Positions 5,673-8,606 of a stretch of 8,606 bases of DNA are shown here, one piece after another (the first letter of the stretch is position 1; each line of letters opens with the position of its first letter). Origin of the DNA: an uncultured Clostridia bacterium (GTDB taxonomy: Bacteria; Bacillota; Clostridia; TANB77; CAG-508); NCBI GenBank assembly GCA_947627785.1, contig CANQXC010000037.1:1-8606 (forward strand), written 5' to 3'. The translations under genes and the position numbers were made by a program. A model generated the notes under the pieces. The model searched no databases. It was given only the letters and a program-made list of their open reading frames with translations, and was not told the DNA's origin.

Positions 5673-6393
5673 TTACCCCGTTTTACTTATTATATCCCTT
5701 TTCATTTTATTCATTATCTTTTTTTCTAGTCTTGATATGTAACTTTGTGATATTCCGAAGCATATCTGCAACTTCCTTTTGGGTTTTTTCTACTCCACTT
5801 TTGAAGCCAAATCTTAATTCCATTATATCCTTTTCTCTTGAATTCAATTTTAATATTGCTGCTTTTAGCAATACTTTATCAACCTCATCTTCCATTGCTC
5901 TTGATGTAATATCATCATCTGTTCCTAGTATGTCTGATAATAATAGTTCATTTCCATCCCCATCTTGGTTTAACGGTTCATCTATTGATATTTCTCCTTT
6001 TGTTTTGTTGCTTCTCCTTAAATACATTAATATTTCATTTTCTATACAACGAGAAGCATATGTTGCAAGTTTTATATTCTTCCCTGTATTAAATGTATTT
6101 ATTGCTTTCATTAACCCTATTGTACCTATTGATATTAGGTCTTCTATTCCTATTCCTGTATTTTCAAATTTTTTCGCTATATATACTACTAATCTTAAAT
6201 TATGTTCTACTAAAACTTGTCTTGCTTCAAAATCATTTTCTTGTAATTTTTTTAGCATTTTTTCTTCCTCATCTGCTGGTAATGGTGGTGGCAATGTTTG
6301 GCTTCCAGCTATATAGAAGATGCTATCATCCTCCATATTTTCAGTATCAAAATACTTTTTTATTTTTAATTTTAAAATTTTTAAAATATCCAT
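5673..6393 (-). CDS. sigE: Pro-sigma E, early mother-cell sporulation sigma factor, read through a +1 frameshift at 5757
   Basis: Sigma E directs early mother-cell transcription during sporulation. It is made as an inactive precursor and cut by SpoIIGA. Residues 1-26 are the basic, amphipathic pro-sequence, and Phe26-Tyr27 matches the Tyr-Tyr cleavage region of B. subtilis. Core region 2 (about 65-127) reads NLRLVVYIAKKFENTGIGIEDL and ATYASRCIENEILMYLRR. Region 4 follows from about 165. In the zero frame the protein derails after ADML (residue 212) and ends at 5707 with 16 unrelated residues. Skipping one C at 5757 restores GISQSYISRLEKKIMNKM, the region 4.2 helix-turn-helix, and ends at TAA 5673. 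The product then has 239 residues, the same as B. subtilis SigE. AAAGGA at 6405-6410 precedes the ATG. It lies 44 bases after spoIIGA. Confidence 0.95.
5755..5763 (-). other. Candidate +1 frameshift site ATG-CTT-C-GGA in sigE
   Basis: The zero frame reads GAT ATG CTT CGG AAT ATC ACA. Dropping the C at 5757 gives ATG CTT GGA ATA TCA CAA AGT, that is Met-Leu-Gly-Ile-Ser-Gln-Ser, the family sequence at the start of the DNA-binding helix-turn-helix. The extra C is not part of a homopolymer. The nine-base core differs from the mreB site only at the third base of the Leu codon. Actual frameshifting is inferred, not shown. Confidence 0.75.
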
Positions 6394-6437
6394 AAACTTC
6401 TCATTCCTTTCCTCATAAATTAAAGAACTTGACCTAT

Positions 6438-7319
6438 CTATACACTTTTAATAATATCCATACCTACTAATCCCGAATATTTACCGTTTCTACTTAAATT
6501 TCCATTGTAAATACCTATAATTACATTCTTCAAATTATGGATTATATCTTGATAATTAATTTCTATTTCATCTATTTTTATACCTAAAAGCATTCCATTT
6601 TCCTTACCTAGTGATTTAAATGGTATTACCCTTATTTTAGAGGAATACTCTCCTAAATCTATATCTGCTCCATTTATTATGCTTGTAATGTTTTCAAGTA
6701 TTGTAGAAGGGAAAATGTTATATAACTTTTCTTTCTCAATTACAACAACTGGTATTTTTGTAATAGGATCCTTTAGAAAATTGCCTGTATCTATTATTGC
6801 TGTTATATTTGCTTCTTTGCCATCTGAATTTATTTTTAAATTGCAATACATATCTTTTTTTGTTAATTTCCCTTTTATACTTTTAAATGATATTGTGATA
6901 ATTATAAAGCCAACAATTCCCCCCATTAAAATCATTTTTATTGGATATGTACCTATTAAAACTCCATTTTGTAACATTATGTTTTTGGGATTTACAAAAT
7001 ATAGCAGTGCAAATGCCACCCCTCCAAATGTAAAAGATGTTAAATAAAATATTACTAAGTGTTTTGAAAATGATTTTAAATTTACTGGTTTGAATGCTAT
7101 ATAGATTATGGCGAATGATAAAATTAATTTTAAAAAAAAATTTGAATATATTTCTATATGTGAGACGTAAATTATTATTGCATAAATGCTTCCTATGGTA
7201 CTGGCTATAAGGTTTCTTAATATTTTTACTGGTGTCTTTATAATTATCGATGTTGCAAGTAATATTATACAGTTCATAAATATGTTCTCTAAAAAAACTA
7301 TGTCTATATATAGAGTCAT
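6438..7319 (-). CDS. spoIIGA: SpoIIGA, membrane aspartic protease that processes pro-sigma E
   Basis: SpoIIGA sits in the septal membrane and cleaves the pro-sequence from sigma E after a signal from the forespore. The 293-residue protein has about five membrane segments in its first half (starting MTLYIDIVFLENIFMN, through about residue 147). The C-terminal aspartic protease domain carries the catalytic motif IIDTGNFLKDP (Asp177 in DTGN). The C-terminus YSGLVGMDII is of the family type. The ATG at 7319 is chosen because GAGGT at 7326-7330 is well spaced; an upstream TTG at 7334 in frame would contain this ribosome site. sigE follows after 44 bases, the usual spoIIG arrangement. sigG, which often follows sigE, is not present. 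Confidence 0.95.
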   Translation of the reverse strand: MTLYIDIVFLENIFMNCIILLATSIIIKTPVKILRNLIASTIGSIYAIIIYVSHIEIYSNFFLKLILSFAIIYIAFKPVNLKSFSKHLVIFYLTSFTFGGVAFALLYFVNPKNIMLQNGVLIGTYPIKMILMGGIVGFIIITISFKSIKGKLTKKDMYCNLKINSDGKEANITAIIDTGNFLKDPITKIPVVVIEKEKLYNIFPSTILENITSIINGADIDLGEYSSKIRVIPFKSLGKENGMLLGIKIDEIEINYQDIIHNLKNVIIGIYNGNLSRNGKYSGLVGMDIIKSV

Positions 7320-7336
7320 TTTCTTACCTCGCAAAT

Positions 7337-7383
7337 ATTGTACTACTTCTACTCTGCAAAGTCTGTCAATTCGTGAGTACGAA
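7337..7383 (-). promoter_or_regulatory. Spo0A-type promoter of spoIIGA-sigE with long spacer
   Basis: On the minus strand a perfect TTGACA (7364-7369) is followed 21 bases later by TACAAT (7337-7342). The known spoIIG promoter of B. subtilis also has good -35 and -10 boxes held too far apart (22 bases) and needs Spo0A-phosphate bound over the -35 box. Here ATTGACA (7364-7370) matches the 0A box TTCGACA at 5 of 7 positions and overlaps the -35. A weaker partner, TTCGTAC, lies at 7377-7383. Transcription would start near 7330, just before the ribosome site. Confidence 0.6.
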
Positions 7384-7423
7384 AAAAAGAAATAATCTAC
7401 TTTTATAGACTATTTCTTTTTTT
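7382..7423 (-). terminator. Terminator of ftsZ
   Basis: Minus-strand transcription from ftsZ meets an 18-base stem (7382-7399 with 7406-7423, one mismatch) with a six-base loop 22 bases after the stop codon. The descending arm ends in a T-rich run (TTTCTTTTTTT on the minus strand). Its A/T flanks make it usable in both directions, but no plus-strand gene precedes it. It separates ftsZ from the spoIIGA promoter. Confidence 0.75.
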
Positions 7424-7444
7424 ATTTATGTAATTTCTTTTTTA

Positions 7445-8572
7445 TTATACTTTATTTCCTTTTTTTCTTAGGAATGATGGAATGTCTAAATCATTCTGTC
7501 CTTGTGCATCTGTCTTGCTATCTTGACTTGTTGGTATTGAATTTATTTTTTTATTCCATGTGTTGTTTACAAGGTTTTCTACACCGATTGTAGAAATGTT
7601 TTCTTCTTTTTCAAAACCTGTTGCTATAACTGTTATTTGTATTTCATCTCCTAAACTTTCATCTGTTACAACACCAAAGATTATGTTTGCCTCTGGGTCA
7701 ACACTGCGTTGAACTAATTCTGCTGCTGTATTTGCTTCTTGTAATCCTAAATCTGTTCCACCTGTAATATTTATAATTACTCCTCTTGCTCCTTCTATTG
7801 ATGTTTCTAATAATGGACTTTGGATTGCTTCTTTTGCAGCATCTTCTGCTCTATTTTCTCCACTTGCTCTACCAATACCCATATGTGCCATTCCTGTGTT
7901 TAACATTATTGTTTTTACATCTGCAAAGTCTAAGTTGATTAATCCTGGTACTGATATTAAATCTGATATTCCTTGAACACCTTGTCTTAAAACATCATCT
8001 GCCATTTTGAATGCTTCTACTATTGACGTTTTTCTATCTATAATTTGTAATAATTTATCATTTGGAATTACTACTAATGTATCTACTCTTTCTTTTAAAT
8101 TTTGTATTCCTCTTTCTGCTTGTGTAAGTCTTTTTTTACCCTCAAAGGTAAATGGTTTTGTAACAACTCCTATTGTTAATATTCCAAGTTCTTTTGCAGT
8201 TGCTGCAACTATTGGAGCTGCTCCTGTACCTGTTCCACCACCCATGCCTGATGTAACAAATACCATATCTGCACCACGTAGAACCTCTGCTATTTCAGAT
8301 TTACTTTCTTCTGCTGCTTGTGCACCAATATCAGGATTTGCTCCAGCTCCTAATCCTCTGGTTATTTTTTCTCCTATTTGTATGCGTGTACTTGCTTTTG
8401 ATACTTGAAGAGCTTGTCTATCTGTATTTACTGCTATAAATTCTACCCCTTTTATTCCAGATTCAATCATTCTATTTATAGCATTATTTCCTGCCCCTCC
8501 TACTCCTATTACTTTTATTAATGCTGTTCCATCCATCATGTAATTGTTTTCTTCATATTCTGATTCCATCAT
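7445..8572 (-). CDS. ftsZ: Cell division protein FtsZ
   Basis: FtsZ is the tubulin-like GTPase that forms the Z ring and recruits the division machinery. The 375-residue protein is complete. It shows VIGVGGAGNNAINRMI (about residues 21-36), the tubulin signature GGGTGTG (111-117), the TKPFTFEG loop (about 138-145) and the catalytic T7 loop NLDFAD (213-218). A variable linker rich in Ser, Asn and Gln ends in the conserved tail DIPSFLRKK, which binds FtsA, SepF and other partners. The frame is intact throughout. A CTA-CGT-GGT stretch encodes the Leu-Arg-Gly of EVLRGADM (98-100) without any shift, a useful contrast to the CGG sites. GGGAGG at 8583-8588 stands 10 bases before the first of two tandem ATGs. 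Its promoter lies outside the window. Confidence 0.98.
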   Translation of the reverse strand: MMESEYEENNYMMDGTALIKVIGVGGAGNNAINRMIESGIKGVEFIAVNTDRQALQVSKASTRIQIGEKITRGLGAGANPDIGAQAAEESKSEIAEVLRGADMVFVTSGMGGGTGTGAAPIVAATAKELGILTIGVVTKPFTFEGKKRLTQAERGIQNLKERVDTLVVIPNDKLLQIIDRKTSIVEAFKMADDVLRQGVQGISDLISVPGLINLDFADVKTIMLNTGMAHMGIGRASGENRAEDAAKEAIQSPLLETSIEGARGVIINITGGTDLGLQEANTAAELVQRSVDPEANIIFGVVTDESLGDEIQITVIATGFEKEENISTIGVENLVNNTWNKKINSIPTSQDSKTDAQGQNDLDIPSFLRKKGNKV

Positions 8573-8606
8573 AATGCAAATTCCTCCCTTTTATTTATAT
8601 TTAAAA

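Noticed and set aside
5707..5757. Unshifted sigE C-terminus as a true variant end
   Set aside because: The 16 residues after ADML resemble no sigma region 4.2, while the +1 frame gives the exact family sequence and the usual length.
2532..5763. Two independent ordinary sequencing errors or pseudogenes
   Set aside because: It cannot be excluded without reads, but both extra bases lie outside homopolymers and in the same motif, both create the only in-frame CGGs, and the genes show no other decay.
5648..6316. Long open frame on the plus strand opposite sigE (also similar ones opposite radC, mreB and ftsZ)
   Set aside because: These have low-complexity Phe/Leu/Ser-rich translations, no ribosome sites and no family resemblance; they mirror the codon bias of the real genes on the other strand.
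7320..7334. TTG at 7334 as the spoIIGA start
   Set aside because: The GAGGT ribosome site lies between this TTG and the ATG at 7319, and family members begin with the MTLYIDI-type sequence.

Overview
The window is very AT-rich (about 30% G+C by eye), uses AGA for most arginines, and carries spoIIGA and sigE next to ftsZ. This points to an endospore-forming, low-GC member of the Bacillota, most likely class Clostridia and possibly an uncultured gut-type lineage. That placement is inferred from gene content only.

Layout, from the right end and following the minus strand: ftsZ (8572 to 7445) ends in a hairpin terminator. Next come spoIIGA (7319 to 6438) and sigE (6393 to 5673), the mother-cell sporulation protease/sigma-factor pair, behind a promoter with an unusually long spacer that resembles Spo0A-driven spoIIG promoters. 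A short accessory stretch follows: an MgtC/SapB-type membrane protein on the plus strand (5141-5611), a 58-residue single-pass membrane protein of unknown function on the minus strand (4945 to 4769), and a MecA-like ClpC adaptor on the plus strand (4039-4671). Left of a 322-base divergent promoter region, a minus-strand operon runs to the window edge: DUF4321 membrane protein, radC, mreB, mreC and the start of purB (adenylosuccinate lyase, cut by the window edge).

The main discovery is that two conserved genes, mreB and sigE, are each broken by exactly one extra C in the same setting. Both read ATG-CTN-C-GGN, where the zero frame has a CGG codon and the conserved protein needs Leu-Gly. Skipping the C restores full-length proteins: 343 residues for MreB, and 239 for SigE, the same length as the Bacillus subtilis protein. 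A scan of all coding strands found no other in-frame CGG. About eleven other CGG trinucleotides in the genes are all out of frame. This fits +1 ribosomal frameshifting (or quadruplet decoding) at an unassigned or starved CGG codon, used or tolerated genome-wide, better than two independent sequencing errors. If real, production of the cell-shape actin MreB and the sporulation factor SigE would depend on recoding.

The genes have a common theme: cell division (FtsZ), cell elongation (MreB, MreC), the sporulation switch (SpoIIGA, pro-sigma E) and regulated proteolysis (MecA-like adaptor), with purine synthesis (PurB) attached to the mre operon.
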